The notes beneath the pieces were generated by a model. That model made no database searches and had not been told where the DNA came from. It saw only the letters and a list, made by a program, of their open reading frames with translations. A DNA stretch of 64,000 nucleotides, taken from Aquincola tertiaricarbonis (lineage in GTDB: Bacteria > Pseudomonadota > Gammaproteobacteria > Burkholderiales > Burkholderiaceae_C). Position numbers and translations under genes: made by a program. Position 1 is the stretch's first letter, and every line of letters begins with the position of its first letter. The stretch lies in NCBI RefSeq assembly GCF_023573145.1, contig NZ_CP097636.1:3348001-3412000 (forward strand). Direction: 5' to 3'. This document shows, one piece after another, positions 17,724-28,410 of this stretch.

Positions 17724-19705
17724 GCGCACCGGCCTGGAAACAACTGGTTCCTGGGTCGTGGGGCAGTAATCCCGCGAGGCCTGGCGCAGATCCACTGCTG
17801 TTGCTCGCAGACAGCACCCGATGCCAGGACTTCGTACGCCGCGGGTCAGCCGCACCTGGCCTGATACCTCTGCTGTGCGAGTTGAAGAAGCCAGACGCCA
17901 TCCGCAAGTTCGCGCAGGAGATCGCAAGGGCAGGAGGCGGCTGGATCACCCCGGCGTACCCCCGCACGCCTGGGCATGCCACCGCCTTCTGCACCGCCCA
18001 CTTGACGCCGGATTACCTCAGCGCCATTCACGCAGGCCGGGCTGGTCGGATGCTGCGCCGCTTCGAACTTCAGCTCCCCGTGATCCCCCAGCGACCGAGT
18101 CCGGCCACATCCCAAGCACCGCGCCCACCAGATGGCCAGCAACCCTCGCGCCCGCAAGCAAGTGCCGAGCTTATCGGCGTGATCGATAGCGGCTGCCCCT
18201 TTGCCCATGCCAATCTGCGCAGGCTGGGGGGTGGCACCCGGGTGCTGGCGCTTTGGAGCCAGGACGATGTTCCGGTTTTTGGCGCCAACGGTCAGTGCCC
18301 TGCCGACTTTGGTTATGGCACTGAAGTGCACCGGGACAGCATGGACGCGTGGATGGCCGACAGTGTGGGCAGCCTCGTGGTGAACGAGGACATCTGCTAT
18401 GTCCGCGCAGGCCTGCACGGTTTGCGCCGCCGGATGTCGCACGGCGGCGCCGTGCTGGACCTGGTGGCAGGCAATCGCCCCCTGCACGCGCGACTACCGG
18501 CGGGAGACGATCGCCCTCCTTCGTGGGAGCGAGCCGCCGACGCAGCCAGCAAGGCCGATGTCGTGTTCGTCGACCTCCCGCGCGACAGTGTTCAGGATTC
18601 CTCCAGCGGGGGACTCGGACGTTGGCTGCTGGACGGGCTGAGATACATCTGCAGCTGTGCGGGTCCGGGGACGCAACGCATCGTGATCAACATCAGCAAC
18701 GGCACCAGCCGCAGTACCCACGATGGGAGTTCCCTGATTGAAACCGCCATGCAGGATCTCATCCAGGAACAGAAGCGGCGCGGCCGGGAACTGCATATCG
18801 TGGTGGCTGCCGGCAACGCGCGCGACGAGGAGACCCATGCCCAGTTGGACGGACTGAAAGTCGGGATGCCGGTCGATTTGCAGGTGCAGGTCCCACCCGC
18901 CTGCGAAGCGCCGACGTGGATCACCGTGAGGGTACCCGCGGGCCATGCGGACCATTTGAGTTTGGGTCTGACCGGCCCACGTGGGACGGACCCCTTGCAA
19001 AAGCTCAAGGCCGGCGAACAGGCGAGCCTGCTGAACGGCTCCACCCACTTGGCTGCCATTGTGTTTCCCAGACCTTTGGACGACGTCTCTTCAAGCATGG
19101 CGTTGATCTACATCGGTCCCACTGAAACCGGTGGACGCGCACCTCGCCCATCACACGGCGTATGGACCATGAGGGTGCAGGCCACTGTCGACTGCATGCC
19201 GCCGGTGGATCTTTTCATCAGCCGCAACCAGACCAACCCGGGCGCGTTGGTGCGCGGTCGCCAGGCCCGCTTCATCAGCCACTACGAAGGCTATTCGCCG
19301 GACCGCTGGCGCAGAGCTGCGGAGCAGGACTGTGCGCCGCCGAGGTCCCCTGTTCGCCGCTCGACCACGCTGAACGGGCTCGCAACTTCTTCTGCATCTT
19401 GCGGACTGGTGGTGGTCGGCAGCAGGTTCTTGCGGGCAAACGGCGTGGCGTGCGTGAGCCCCTACAGCGCCATGGGGCCTTCCGCCGGCCCATACGGCGC
19501 GCCCTCGCGCGAAGATGTCGACCACCTCGCGCCCACCGACATGTACCGCGGCCTACCGGGGATCAGGGTCGCCGGCAACAGGTCCGGCACCGTCGTGCGC
19601 GTCAACGGCACCAGCTTCGCCGCGCCGCAGGTCGCGCGCCAGCTGATCAATCAGCCGCTGCACATCACGGACACGCCGCCATCACCTGCGCCACCGCCGC
19701 CGTGA
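17720..19705 (+). CDS. Subtilisin-like serine protease (peptidase family S8), cytoplasmic
   Basis: 661 residues. The catalytic triad is visible: Asp156 in IGVIDSGCPFAH, His241 in RMSHGGAVLDLVAG and Ser632 in NGTSFAAPQVA, with the oxyanion Asn in VVAAGNAR. An insert of about 250 residues between the Asn and Ser motifs may be a beta-rich accessory domain. There is no signal peptide; the first 150 residues look like an N-terminal domain that could act as an adaptor or inhibitor. The start overlaps the stop of the PAP2/haloperoxidase gene (ATGA), so the two are co-translated. The final 13 codons (a Pro-rich end) read into the 3' end of the opposite M20 gene. Targets are unknown. Confidence 0.85.
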   Translation: MSAPAWKQLVPGSWGSNPARPGADPLLLLADSTRCQDFVRRGSAAPGLIPLLCELKKPDAIRKFAQEIARAGGGWITPAYPRTPGHATAFCTAHLTPDYLSAIHAGRAGRMLRRFELQLPVIPQRPSPATSQAPRPPDGQQPSRPQASAELIGVIDSGCPFAHANLRRLGGGTRVLALWSQDDVPVFGANGQCPADFGYGTEVHRDSMDAWMADSVGSLVVNEDICYVRAGLHGLRRRMSHGGAVLDLVAGNRPLHARLPAGDDRPPSWERAADAASKADVVFVDLPRDSVQDSSSGGLGRWLLDGLRYICSCAGPGTQRIVINISNGTSRSTHDGSSLIETAMQDLIQEQKRRGRELHIVVAAGNARDEETHAQLDGLKVGMPVDLQVQVPPACEAPTWITVRVPAGHADHLSLGLTGPRGTDPLQKLKAGEQASLLNGSTHLAAIVFPRPLDDVSSSMALIYIGPTETGGRAPRPSHGVWTMRVQATVDCMPPVDLFISRNQTNPGALVRGRQARFISHYEGYSPDRWRRAAEQDCAPPRSPVRRSTTLNGLATSSASCGLVVVGSRFLRANGVACVSPYSAMGPSAGPYGAPSREDVDHLAPTDMYRGLPGIRVAGNRSGTVVRVNGTSFAAPQVARQLINQPLHITDTPPSPAPPPP

Positions 19706-21140
19706 GCTTCTTGCCATAGGGTACGTGCAGGAACTCGTTAGGGCCGTGGGCGTTGCTCTTGGGGCCCAGCACGCCGCAGACCATCATCTGGGCCTTGGGG
19801 AAGCCCTGCTGCAGCATGCTCATCAGCGGGATGGTGCCGCCCTGCCCCACGAAGCCCACCGGCGCATTGAACTGGGCCAGCGACGCGCTGTTCAGTGCGT
19901 CGTACAGCCAGGGCGACAGCTCGGGCGCATTCCAGCCGTTGGCCCCATAGGCCCCTGCGCGGCCATCGGGCTGGAACGTCACCTTGGCGTTGTAGGGCGC
20001 GTTGTCTTCCAGCAGCGCCTTGAGCTTGAGCGCCGCCTCGTTGCCGTCCACCAGCGGCGGCAGCCGCAGGCTGAGCTTGAAGGCGGTGTAGGGCCGCAGC
20101 ACGTTGCCGGCGTTCTTCAGCTCCGGAAAGCCGTCCACGCCCACCACCGACAGCGTCGGCTTCCAGGTGCGGTTGAGCAGCGCCTGCACCGGCTCGGTCG
20201 TGGTGGGCAGCGTGGGGCTGCCCTCGGCACCGCAGGCCCAGGGGAAGCGCTTCCACACCTCGTCCTTCAGGATGGCGGCGGTGGCCTTCGCCTGCTCGAT
20301 GCGCGAAGCCGGAATCTCGCAATGGAAGCTCTGCGGCAGCAAGTCGCCCGTGCGGCTGTCTTCCAGCCGGTCCAGCACCTGACGCAGGATGCGGAAGCTG
20401 GACGGCACCAGGCCGCTGGCGTCGCCGGAGTGCACGCCCTCGGTCAGCACCTCCACCTTCAGCACGCCGCTGACCATGCCGCGCAGGCTGGTGGTCAGCC
20501 ACAGCTGCTCGTAGTTGCCGGCGCCGGAATCGAGGCACACCACCAGGCCGACGTCGCCCAGTCGCGGCCGCAGCACGTCGAGGTAGGCCGGCAGGTCAAA
20601 GGAGCCGCTCTCTTCGCAGGCTTCGATGATGCCGACGCAGCGCGGCCGCGGAATGCCCTGGCGGTCCAGCGCCATGATGGCGGTGAGCGAGGCGTACACC
20701 GCATAACCGTCGTCGGCACCGCCGCGGCCGTACAGCAGGCCGTCTTCGTACTTGGGCGTCCATGGGCCCAGGTCGTTGCGCCAGCCGCTGAATTCGGGCT
20801 GCTTGTCCAGGTGGCCGTAGAGCACGATGGTGTCGGTGCTGCCGGCCTTGGTGGCGGGCGCCTCGAAGAAGATCACCGGCGTGCGGCCTTCCAGGCGCAC
20901 GATCTCCAGCGTCAGGCCCGGCACGCGGCGGCTTTCCACCCATTCGGCGGCCTCGCGCATCACCTGCTCGATGTGGCCGTTCTTCTGCCAGTCGGCGTCG
21001 AACATCGGGCTCTTGCACGGGATGCCGATGTAGCGGGTGACGGCCGGCACGATCTCCTCGTCCCACATGCGGGCGGCGAATTCGCCCAGGGCCGTGGATT
21101 CATCCGGTTGCAAGGGCAGGTTCGGGTCGCGGGCATTCAT
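19665..21140 (-). CDS. M20-family metallopeptidase (dipeptidase-like)
   Basis: 491-residue zinc peptidase of the M20 family. Metal and catalytic motifs: LYGHLDKQPE (His and catalytic Asp), GRGGADDGYAVYA (bridging Asp) and IEACEESGS (catalytic Glu-Glu), with a lid/dimerisation domain at about 220-360. No signal peptide. The ATG at 21140 gives the usual N terminus; an open frame further upstream lies against the hydrolase gene. It acts in the cytoplasm, probably on dipeptides or N-acyl amino acids. Its 3' end is overlapped by 41 bases by the S8 protease. Confidence 0.9.
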   Translation of the reverse strand: MNARDPNLPLQPDESTALGEFAARMWDEEIVPAVTRYIGIPCKSPMFDADWQKNGHIEQVMREAAEWVESRRVPGLTLEIVRLEGRTPVIFFEAPATKAGSTDTIVLYGHLDKQPEFSGWRNDLGPWTPKYEDGLLYGRGGADDGYAVYASLTAIMALDRQGIPRPRCVGIIEACEESGSFDLPAYLDVLRPRLGDVGLVVCLDSGAGNYEQLWLTTSLRGMVSGVLKVEVLTEGVHSGDASGLVPSSFRILRQVLDRLEDSRTGDLLPQSFHCEIPASRIEQAKATAAILKDEVWKRFPWACGAEGSPTLPTTTEPVQALLNRTWKPTLSVVGVDGFPELKNAGNVLRPYTAFKLSLRLPPLVDGNEAALKLKALLEDNAPYNAKVTFQPDGRAGAYGANGWNAPELSPWLYDALNSASLAQFNAPVGFVGQGGTIPLMSMLQQGFPKAQMMVCGVLGPKSNAHGPNEFLHVPYGKKLTAAVAQVMAACP

Positions 21141-21187
21141 GGCGGGTCCTTCGGCGGAGGGTTCGGCGGATGGCGATGCAGACCAGT

Positions 21188-22084
21188 TTAGGCCGGCCGC
21201 AAAGCACCCGGCGCCGTCTCGGTGGCGGCCGGCTGCCACTGGCCCTGCAAGCCCTGCAGCCCACGCTGCAGCGCCTGCAGCACGGCCCGGCCATCGGCGC
21301 CGGGCTCGTTGAAGATCTCGTGCAGGCACTGATCGAAGCAGCGGCTGCTGACCCAGCGCTGCGGCGCGCGGGCGGCGAAGTCGGCGCTGCCCTCGGGGTC
21401 GACACAGCGGTCGGTGCCGGCATACAGCAGCAGCGTGGGCAGCTGCCAGCGCGGCGCCTGCAGCCGCACCAGCACGCCGGCATCGACGATGAATCGCACC
21501 AGCCGAGGCGTGATGCGGTCGTGCACCAGCGGGTCGGCCCGGTACGCGGCCACCGCGGCCGGGTTGCGGCTCAGCCACTCGGCGCGCAGGCCGTTGTGCA
21601 GCGCCTGGTCGGGCCGCAGCGACACCATCACCCGCAGCAGCCCGCGCATCAGGCCGTTGAGGCCGGCGTCCAGCGCGGGCGATGACAGCACCAGCCCATC
21701 CACCGGGCGGAACCAGGCCGCCGGCTGCGGCGCCAGCGCCTCGGCCGCGTAGCGGGCGGCCACCACACCACCCATGCTGTGGCCCAGCAGCACCAGCGGC
21801 CCCGGCAGCTGGGTGCGCACATGGTCCACCAGCAGGCCCAGGTCGGCCAGCAGGCTGTGCGGCGCGGCCACGTGGCCACGCGCCCCGCCCGAAGCGCCAT
21901 GGCCGCGCTGGTCGTAGCCCATCACATGCCAGCCCTGGCGGTTGAGGTCGTGGGCCAGCGCGTCGTAGCGGCCGATGTGTTCGCCCAGGCCGTGCACCAG
22001 CAGCACCGTGCCGCGGGCCGGCGCCGAAGCGGACCAGCGGCGCAGATGCAGCGGCAGTCCGTCTTCGGTGCGCATCGCAAACAT
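21188..22084 (-). CDS. Alpha/beta hydrolase, monoacylglycerol-lipase type
   Basis: 298 residues. VLLVHGLGEHIGRYDALAHDL (oxyanion region), GYDQRGHGASGG and the nucleophile elbow GHSMGG place it with monoglyceride lipases/lysophospholipases (hydrolase_4). The acid appears to be the Asp in YAGTDRCVDPEGS and the base His in CLHEIFNE. The ATG at 22084 is chosen over one at 22120 because the latter adds only non-conserved residues; 22075 is also possible. No signal peptide, so probably intracellular. It reads towards the M20 gene with a 47-base gap. Confidence 0.87.
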   Translation of the reverse strand: MFAMRTEDGLPLHLRRWSASAPARGTVLLVHGLGEHIGRYDALAHDLNRQGWHVMGYDQRGHGASGGARGHVAAPHSLLADLGLLVDHVRTQLPGPLVLLGHSMGGVVAARYAAEALAPQPAAWFRPVDGLVLSSPALDAGLNGLMRGLLRVMVSLRPDQALHNGLRAEWLSRNPAAVAAYRADPLVHDRITPRLVRFIVDAGVLVRLQAPRWQLPTLLLYAGTDRCVDPEGSADFAARAPQRWVSSRCFDQCLHEIFNEPGADGRAVLQALQRGLQGLQGQWQPAATETAPGALRPA

Positions 22085-22142
22085 GGCGGCGCAGTGTAGG
22101 CAGCCCACCGCCGCTGGCACCCCCTAGCTTGGCAAGCGGGTG

Positions 22143-23630
22143 TTACGTGACGGACCCACCCGCGAAGCGGTACGACACCAAGGATTCGCTGTCCGACTCC
22201 ACCACCAGCGGCTTGCCGGCTGGCGGAAAGGCACGCTGCACGCAGTCGGCCCGCGGGCACACGCGGCAGCCGGGGCCGATGGGCACCACCGGCTGCGGCG
22301 CCGCCAGGTTCAGGCCGTCGGCATACACCAGCGCATGCGCATGGGCCAGCTCGCAGCCCAGACCCACCGCGAACAGCTTGCGCCGTGCCTGGTAACCGCC
22401 GCCACCGCGCTCGATGGTGCGGGCGATGCCGAAGAAGCGGGTGCCGTCCGGCATCTCGGCCACCTGGGTGAGGATGCGGCCCGGCTGGGTGAAGGCCTCG
22501 TGCACCTGCCACAGCGGGCAGGCGCCGCCATGGCGCGCGAAGTGGAAGGCGGTGGCGCTTTGCCGCTTGCTGATGTTGCCGGCCTGGTCCACCCGCACGA
22601 AGTACACCGGCACGCCACGCTCGCCGGGCCGCTGCAGCGTGCTCAGGCGGTGGCACACGGTCTCGAAGCTCACCTGGAACTGCTGGGCCAGCAGTTCGAT
22701 GTCGTAGCGCACCGCCCGCGCCTGCGCCAGGAAGGCGCGGTAGGGCAGCATCAAGGCGCCCGCGAAGTAATGCGCCAGGCCCTGCACCGCCAGCGCGCGG
22801 GTGTCGGCATCGGCAAAGCTGGCGGCGGCCACCACGGTGTCGATGGCTTCGCGGCAGGCCACCAGCGCGTACTGGGTGGCCATCTGGTAGGCCTGCTGCG
22901 CATCGCTCAAGCGCGCCGGCACATGCAGCCGGCGGCGTGCGCGCTCATAGCGGCGCAGGCTGCCGTCGGCGCCCATCGCGGGTGTGGCCACCACCTCGAT
23001 GCCGCACTGCTGCTGCAGCAGCGCCCGCAGCGCGGCGGCGCGCTGGCCGGGCTGCAGGTCCAGCCGCATGGCCAGGTCTTCGGCCGCACGGTCCAGCGCA
23101 TCGACGTAGTTCTCCAGCCGGTTGAAGTGCTCGCGCACCGCCTCGTGCGGCGGCGGCGCGATGGGGCCGCGCAGGTGGTCGCCCCCCAGCTCACCGTAGA
23201 AGCGGTCGATGGTCTGCGCATGCTCTTCCTGCAGCCGCAGGTGGCGCTGGTGCAGCTCCAGAAAGGCCTGCACCAGCTCGGGCGCCTGCGCCACCATGCG
23301 GGCCAGCTGCGGCGCCGGTACCGGCGTGGCCAGCAGGCGACGGTCGTTCAGCGCGCCGTCCAGCTCGGCCAGCAGGCGGTGCTGCTCATGCTCGGCGAAC
23401 TGCGCCGCCTCGGCGCCGAACACCTCGGCCAGCTTGAGCTGCACCGCCGCCGTCACCGGCCGCTGGTCGTTCTCGATCTGGCTGACGTAGCTGAGCGACA
23501 GGCCCAGCCGCTGCGCCAGCTGCTGCTGGCTCAGGGCCCGCTGCTCGCGCAGGCGGCGCAGGCGGGCGCCGACGAACAGCTTGCGGCCGGCGGGGATGGG
23601 CGTGGCGGCTGTCTCGGTGGGCGGAGGCAT
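22143..23630 (-). CDS. ScfR-type short-chain acyl-responsive XRE regulator
   Basis: 495 residues. N-terminal XRE helix-turn-helix (LRRLREQRALSQQQLAQRLGLSLSYVSQIENDQRP), a middle region with an IrrE/ImmA-like (DUF955) segment and a C-terminal DUF2083-type domain containing cysteines (CRVCPRADCVQRAF). This architecture is that of short-chain fatty-acyl regulators, which control propionate and acyl-CoA genes (family knowledge). The ATG at 23630 is preferred over a GTG at 23645, because the GTG start would place the first CTTCACAAG sites inside the coding region. It is divergent from the valine-degradation operon, its probable target. Confidence 0.85.
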   Translation of the reverse strand: MPPPTETAATPIPAGRKLFVGARLRRLREQRALSQQQLAQRLGLSLSYVSQIENDQRPVTAAVQLKLAEVFGAEAAQFAEHEQHRLLAELDGALNDRRLLATPVPAPQLARMVAQAPELVQAFLELHQRHLRLQEEHAQTIDRFYGELGGDHLRGPIAPPPHEAVREHFNRLENYVDALDRAAEDLAMRLDLQPGQRAAALRALLQQQCGIEVVATPAMGADGSLRRYERARRRLHVPARLSDAQQAYQMATQYALVACREAIDTVVAAASFADADTRALAVQGLAHYFAGALMLPYRAFLAQARAVRYDIELLAQQFQVSFETVCHRLSTLQRPGERGVPVYFVRVDQAGNISKRQSATAFHFARHGGACPLWQVHEAFTQPGRILTQVAEMPDGTRFFGIARTIERGGGGYQARRKLFAVGLGCELAHAHALVYADGLNLAAPQPVVPIGPGCRVCPRADCVQRAFPPAGKPLVVESDSESLVSYRFAGGSVT

Positions 23631-23713
23631 CTTCACAAGCTTCACAAAATCAGCGCGCTTTCACCACCTAGGGTTTGCACTTTTCCATTCACCGCCGCTT
23701 GAGGCTTGTGAAG
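23631..23713. promoter_or_regulatory. Repeated CTTCACAAG operator sites between scfR and mmsA
   Basis: CTTCACAAG at 23631-23639 is followed head-to-tail by CTTCACAA at 23640-23647, and the reverse complement CTTGTGAAG lies at 23705-23713. The two clusters flank the divergent promoter region, one next to each gene. They are the best candidates for ScfR binding and for autoregulation. Confidence 0.55.
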
Positions 23714-23750
23714 TTGGTGGATAGATTCTGTGTGAAAACCGGAGACACGC

Positions 23751-25268
<1,518 letters not shown>

Positions 25269-25283
25269 GCCGCCCGCCCGGCC

Positions 25284-26444
25284 ATGGACTTTGAACTGAA
25301 CGGCGACCAGCGGGCCTTCCAGCAGACGGCCCGCGACTTTGCGCAGCAGGCCATGGCGCCGCAGGCCGCCCACTGGGACGCCGAAGGCGTGTTCCCGGTG
25401 GACGTGCTGCGCCAGGCCGGCGAGCTGGGCTTCATGGGCCTGTATGCGCCTGAAGCCAGCGGCGGCCTGGGCCTCACGCGGCTGGACGCCACGCTGGTGT
25501 TCGAGGAGCTGGCCGCGGCCTGCCCCTCCACCGCCGCGTACATCACCATCCACAACATGGTGGCCTGGATGGTGGGCCGCTTCGCGCAGCCCGAGGTGGC
25601 GCAACGCTTCGGCCCGCCGCTGGCGCGCGGCGAATGGCTGGGCTCGTACTGCCTGACCGAGCCCGGCGCGGGCTCGGACGCCGCCTCGCTGCGCACCAGC
25701 GCCCGGCGCGATGGCGAGCACTATGTGCTCAGCGGCGGCAAGGCCTTCATCTCGGGCGCCGGCGCCACCGACGTGCTGGTGGTGATGGCACGCACCGGCG
25801 GCCCCGGCGCCGCCGGCATCTCGGCCTTCGTGGTGGACGCGAAGAGCGAAGGCATCCGCTACGGCCGCAAGGAAGACAAGATGGGCTGGAACAGCCAGCC
25901 CACGCGGCAGATCGCCTTCGACGAGGTGCGGGTGCCGGCCAGCCACCTGCTGGGCGAGGCAGGTGAAGGCTTCAAGATCGCGATGAAGGGTCTGGACGGC
26001 GGGCGCATCAACATCGGCACCTGTTCCGTCGGCGCCGCGCAGGCGGCCCTGAACGCCGCGCAGCGCTACCTGCATGAGCGCCGGCAGTTCGGCCGGCCGC
26101 TGGCGGAATTCCAGGCGCTGCAGTTCAAGCTGGCCGACATGGCCACCGAGCTGGTGGCCGCCCGCCAGATGGTGCGGCTGGCCGCCAGCAAGCTGGACGC
26201 CGCCGACCCCGACGCCACCACCTACTGCGCGATGGCCAAGCGCCTGGCCACCGACCTGGGCTTCCAGGTGTGCAACGAGGCGCTGCAGCTGCACGGCGGC
26301 TATGGCTACATCCGCGAATACCCGCTGGAGCGGCTGCTGCGCGATGCACGGGTGCACCAGATTTTGGAAGGCACCAACGAGATCATGCGCGTGATCATCG
26401 CCCGCCGCATGCTGCAAGACGATGCCACCGACACGATTCGATGA
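25284..26444 (+). CDS. Acyl-CoA dehydrogenase, probably isobutyryl-CoA dehydrogenase
   Basis: 386-residue FAD flavoenzyme. Motifs CLTEPGAGSDAASLRT and GISAFVVDAKSEGIRYGRKEDKMGWNSQPT are typical of the short-branched-chain group. The Glu of LEGTNEIMRVIIARR near the C terminus is the expected catalytic base. Placed between mmsA and an enoyl-CoA hydratase, it should oxidise isobutyryl-CoA to methacrylyl-CoA and pass electrons to ETF. The substrate is inferred from the operon. Confidence 0.9.
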   Translation: MDFELNGDQRAFQQTARDFAQQAMAPQAAHWDAEGVFPVDVLRQAGELGFMGLYAPEASGGLGLTRLDATLVFEELAAACPSTAAYITIHNMVAWMVGRFAQPEVAQRFGPPLARGEWLGSYCLTEPGAGSDAASLRTSARRDGEHYVLSGGKAFISGAGATDVLVVMARTGGPGAAGISAFVVDAKSEGIRYGRKEDKMGWNSQPTRQIAFDEVRVPASHLLGEAGEGFKIAMKGLDGGRINIGTCSVGAAQAALNAAQRYLHERRQFGRPLAEFQALQFKLADMATELVAARQMVRLAASKLDAADPDATTYCAMAKRLATDLGFQVCNEALQLHGGYGYIREYPLERLLRDARVHQILEGTNEIMRVIIARRMLQDDATDTIR

Positions 26445-26462
26445 ACTGGTAGGAACAACTTG

Positions 26463-27245
26463 ATGGACGACTTTGCCGGCCTGAAGCTGGAACGCCGCGG
26501 CCACACCGCCGTGGTGACGCTGCACAACCCACCCGCCCACACCTGGACCGAAGACAGCCTGCAGGCGCTGACAAGGCTGGTCAAGCAGCTCGATGCCGAG
26601 CGCAACATCTACAGCCTGGTGATCACCGGCGACGGCGAGAAGTTCTTCTCCGCCGGGGCCGATCTGAAGCTGTTCGCCGATGGCGACAAGGGCCGCGCCG
26701 CCACCATGGCGCGCCGCTTCGGTGAAGCCTTCGAGACGCTGGCCGCCTTTCGCGGCGTGAGCATCGCTGCCATCAACGGCTATGCGATGGGCGGCGGCCT
26801 GGAATGCGCGCTGGCCTGCGACCTGCGCGTGGCCGAAGAGCATGCCCAGATGGCGCTGCCCGAAGCCACCGTGGGCCTGCTGCCCTGCGCCGGTGGCACC
26901 CAGTGGCTGGCCTGGAACGTGGGCGAAAGCTGGGCCAAGCGCCTGGTGCTGCTGGGTGAGCGGGTGGACGCGGCCACCGCCCAGCGCATCGGCCTGGTGG
27001 ACGAGGTGGTGCCCCGCGGCGGCGCGCTGCAGCGTGCGCTGGCCATGGCGGCGCAGGTGGAAAAGCAAAGCCCCACCAGCGTGACGGCCTGCAAGCGGCT
27101 GATCAACGGCGCCCGCCACCAGCCGCCGCAGCAGGTGCTGGTGGCCGAGCGCGAGGCCTTCGTGGCCCTGTTCGACAGCCAGGACCAACGCGAAGGCGTC
27201 AATGCCTTCCTGAACAAACGCCAGCCGGAGTGGCGCAATGCCTGA
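26463..27245 (+). CDS. Enoyl-CoA hydratase
   Basis: 260 residues of the crotonase superfamily, with FSAGADLKLF and GYAMGGGLECALACDLR (oxyanion hole) and a Glu in LPEATVGLLP. The expected role is hydration of methacrylyl-CoA to 3-hydroxyisobutyryl-CoA. The ATG at 26463 is used, with AGGAAC just upstream; a TTG lies directly before it. It overlaps the next gene by eight bases, indicating translational coupling. Confidence 0.9.
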   Translation: MDDFAGLKLERRGHTAVVTLHNPPAHTWTEDSLQALTRLVKQLDAERNIYSLVITGDGEKFFSAGADLKLFADGDKGRAATMARRFGEAFETLAAFRGVSIAAINGYAMGGGLECALACDLRVAEEHAQMALPEATVGLLPCAGGTQWLAWNVGESWAKRLVLLGERVDAATAQRIGLVDEVVPRGGALQRALAMAAQVEKQSPTSVTACKRLINGARHQPPQQVLVAEREAFVALFDSQDQREGVNAFLNKRQPEWRNA

Positions 27246-28386
27246 CCTGGACACCATGACCACCGACGGCGTGGCGGTGCGCGAGATCACCACCGCCAGC
27301 GGTCACCGCATCGGCCATGCCACGCTCAACAGCACCGCCACGCTGAATGCGCTCAACCTGGCGATGGTCAAGCGCCTGGCCTCGGCCTTCGACAGCTGGG
27401 CCGACGACGACGGCATCGTGGCCGTGCTGCTGGACGCGGCCGGCGACAAGGCTTTCTGCGCCGGCGGCGACGTGGCCTCGCTGGCGCGCGAGATCCTCGC
27501 GCTGCGGCAGCAGGCGCCGGGCAGCGTGTCGCCGCTGGCCGCGGCCTTCTTCGAGCATGAATACCGGCTGGACCACCGGCTGCACACCTATCCCAAGCCC
27601 ATCCTGGGCTGGGGCCACGGCATCGTGATGGGGGGCGGCATCGGGCTGCTGGTGGGCTGCTCGCACCGCGTGGTGACGCCGCGCACCCGGCTGGCCATGC
27701 CCGAGGTGGCCATCGGCCTGTACCCCGACGTGGCCGGCAGCTGGTTCCTGCCGCGCATGCCGGGGCAGACCGGGCTGTTCCTGGCGCTGACCGGCGCTTC
27801 GGTGCATGCCAGCGATGCGCTGTTCCTGGGCCTGGCCGACTTCGTCGCACGCCACGAAGACAAGGCCGCGCTGCTGGCTGCGATGGCCGAGGCGCCCTGG
27901 CGCGGCCGTTCGGAGGAAGACGGCGCGCTGCTGAGCCATTTGATCGAAGCGCTGGGCACGCCCGACGAGCTGCCCGCCGCGCCGGTGCGCACGCACCTGG
28001 ACCTGATCAACCGCACCATGGGCCATGACCGGCTGGCGGACCTGGCGCCGCGGCTGCGCGCGCTGGCCGACCATGCCGAGCCCTGGCTGGCGCAGGCGGC
28101 GCAAGGCTTCATCAAGGGTTCGCCCAGTTCGGCCGCGGTGTCGTTCGAGCTGCTGCGCCGGGCCCGCACGATGTCGCTGGCCGAAGCGCTGCGGCTGGAA
28201 TACGACCTGTCGCTGGGCTGCTGTGTGCACAACGACTTTGCCGAAGGCGTGCGGGCGCTGCTGATCGACAAGGACAAGAATCCGCGCTGGGAGCCGCCGA
28301 CGCTCGACCTGGTGTCGCCGGCCCATGTGCGGGCGCACTTCGAGCCGCGCCACAGCGGCCCGCACCCGCTGGCCGATCTTGTCTAG
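27238..28386 (+). CDS. 3-hydroxyisobutyryl-CoA hydrolase
   Basis: 382 residues, the length of the HIBCH-type crotonase branch rather than of hydratases. Landmarks: FCAGGDVASLAREI, GWGHGIVMGGGIGLLVGCSHRVVT, MPEVAIGLYPDVAGSWFLPRMPG and a C-terminal helical part ending SLGCCVHNDFAEGVRALLIDKDKNPRW. Releases free 3-hydroxyisobutyrate for MmsB. The start overlaps the hydratase stop. Confidence 0.93.
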   Translation: MPDLDTMTTDGVAVREITTASGHRIGHATLNSTATLNALNLAMVKRLASAFDSWADDDGIVAVLLDAAGDKAFCAGGDVASLAREILALRQQAPGSVSPLAAAFFEHEYRLDHRLHTYPKPILGWGHGIVMGGGIGLLVGCSHRVVTPRTRLAMPEVAIGLYPDVAGSWFLPRMPGQTGLFLALTGASVHASDALFLGLADFVARHEDKAALLAAMAEAPWRGRSEEDGALLSHLIEALGTPDELPAAPVRTHLDLINRTMGHDRLADLAPRLRALADHAEPWLAQAAQGFIKGSPSSAAVSFELLRRARTMSLAEALRLEYDLSLGCCVHNDFAEGVRALLIDKDKNPRWEPPTLDLVSPAHVRAHFEPRHSGPHPLADLV

Positions 28387-28410
28387 ACAAGTTCACGAGG
28401 AGACAAACCC

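Noticed and set aside
19725..21191. 488-codon plus-strand frame opposite the M20 peptidase
   Set aside because: Shadow frame; the M20 motifs on the minus strand are complete.
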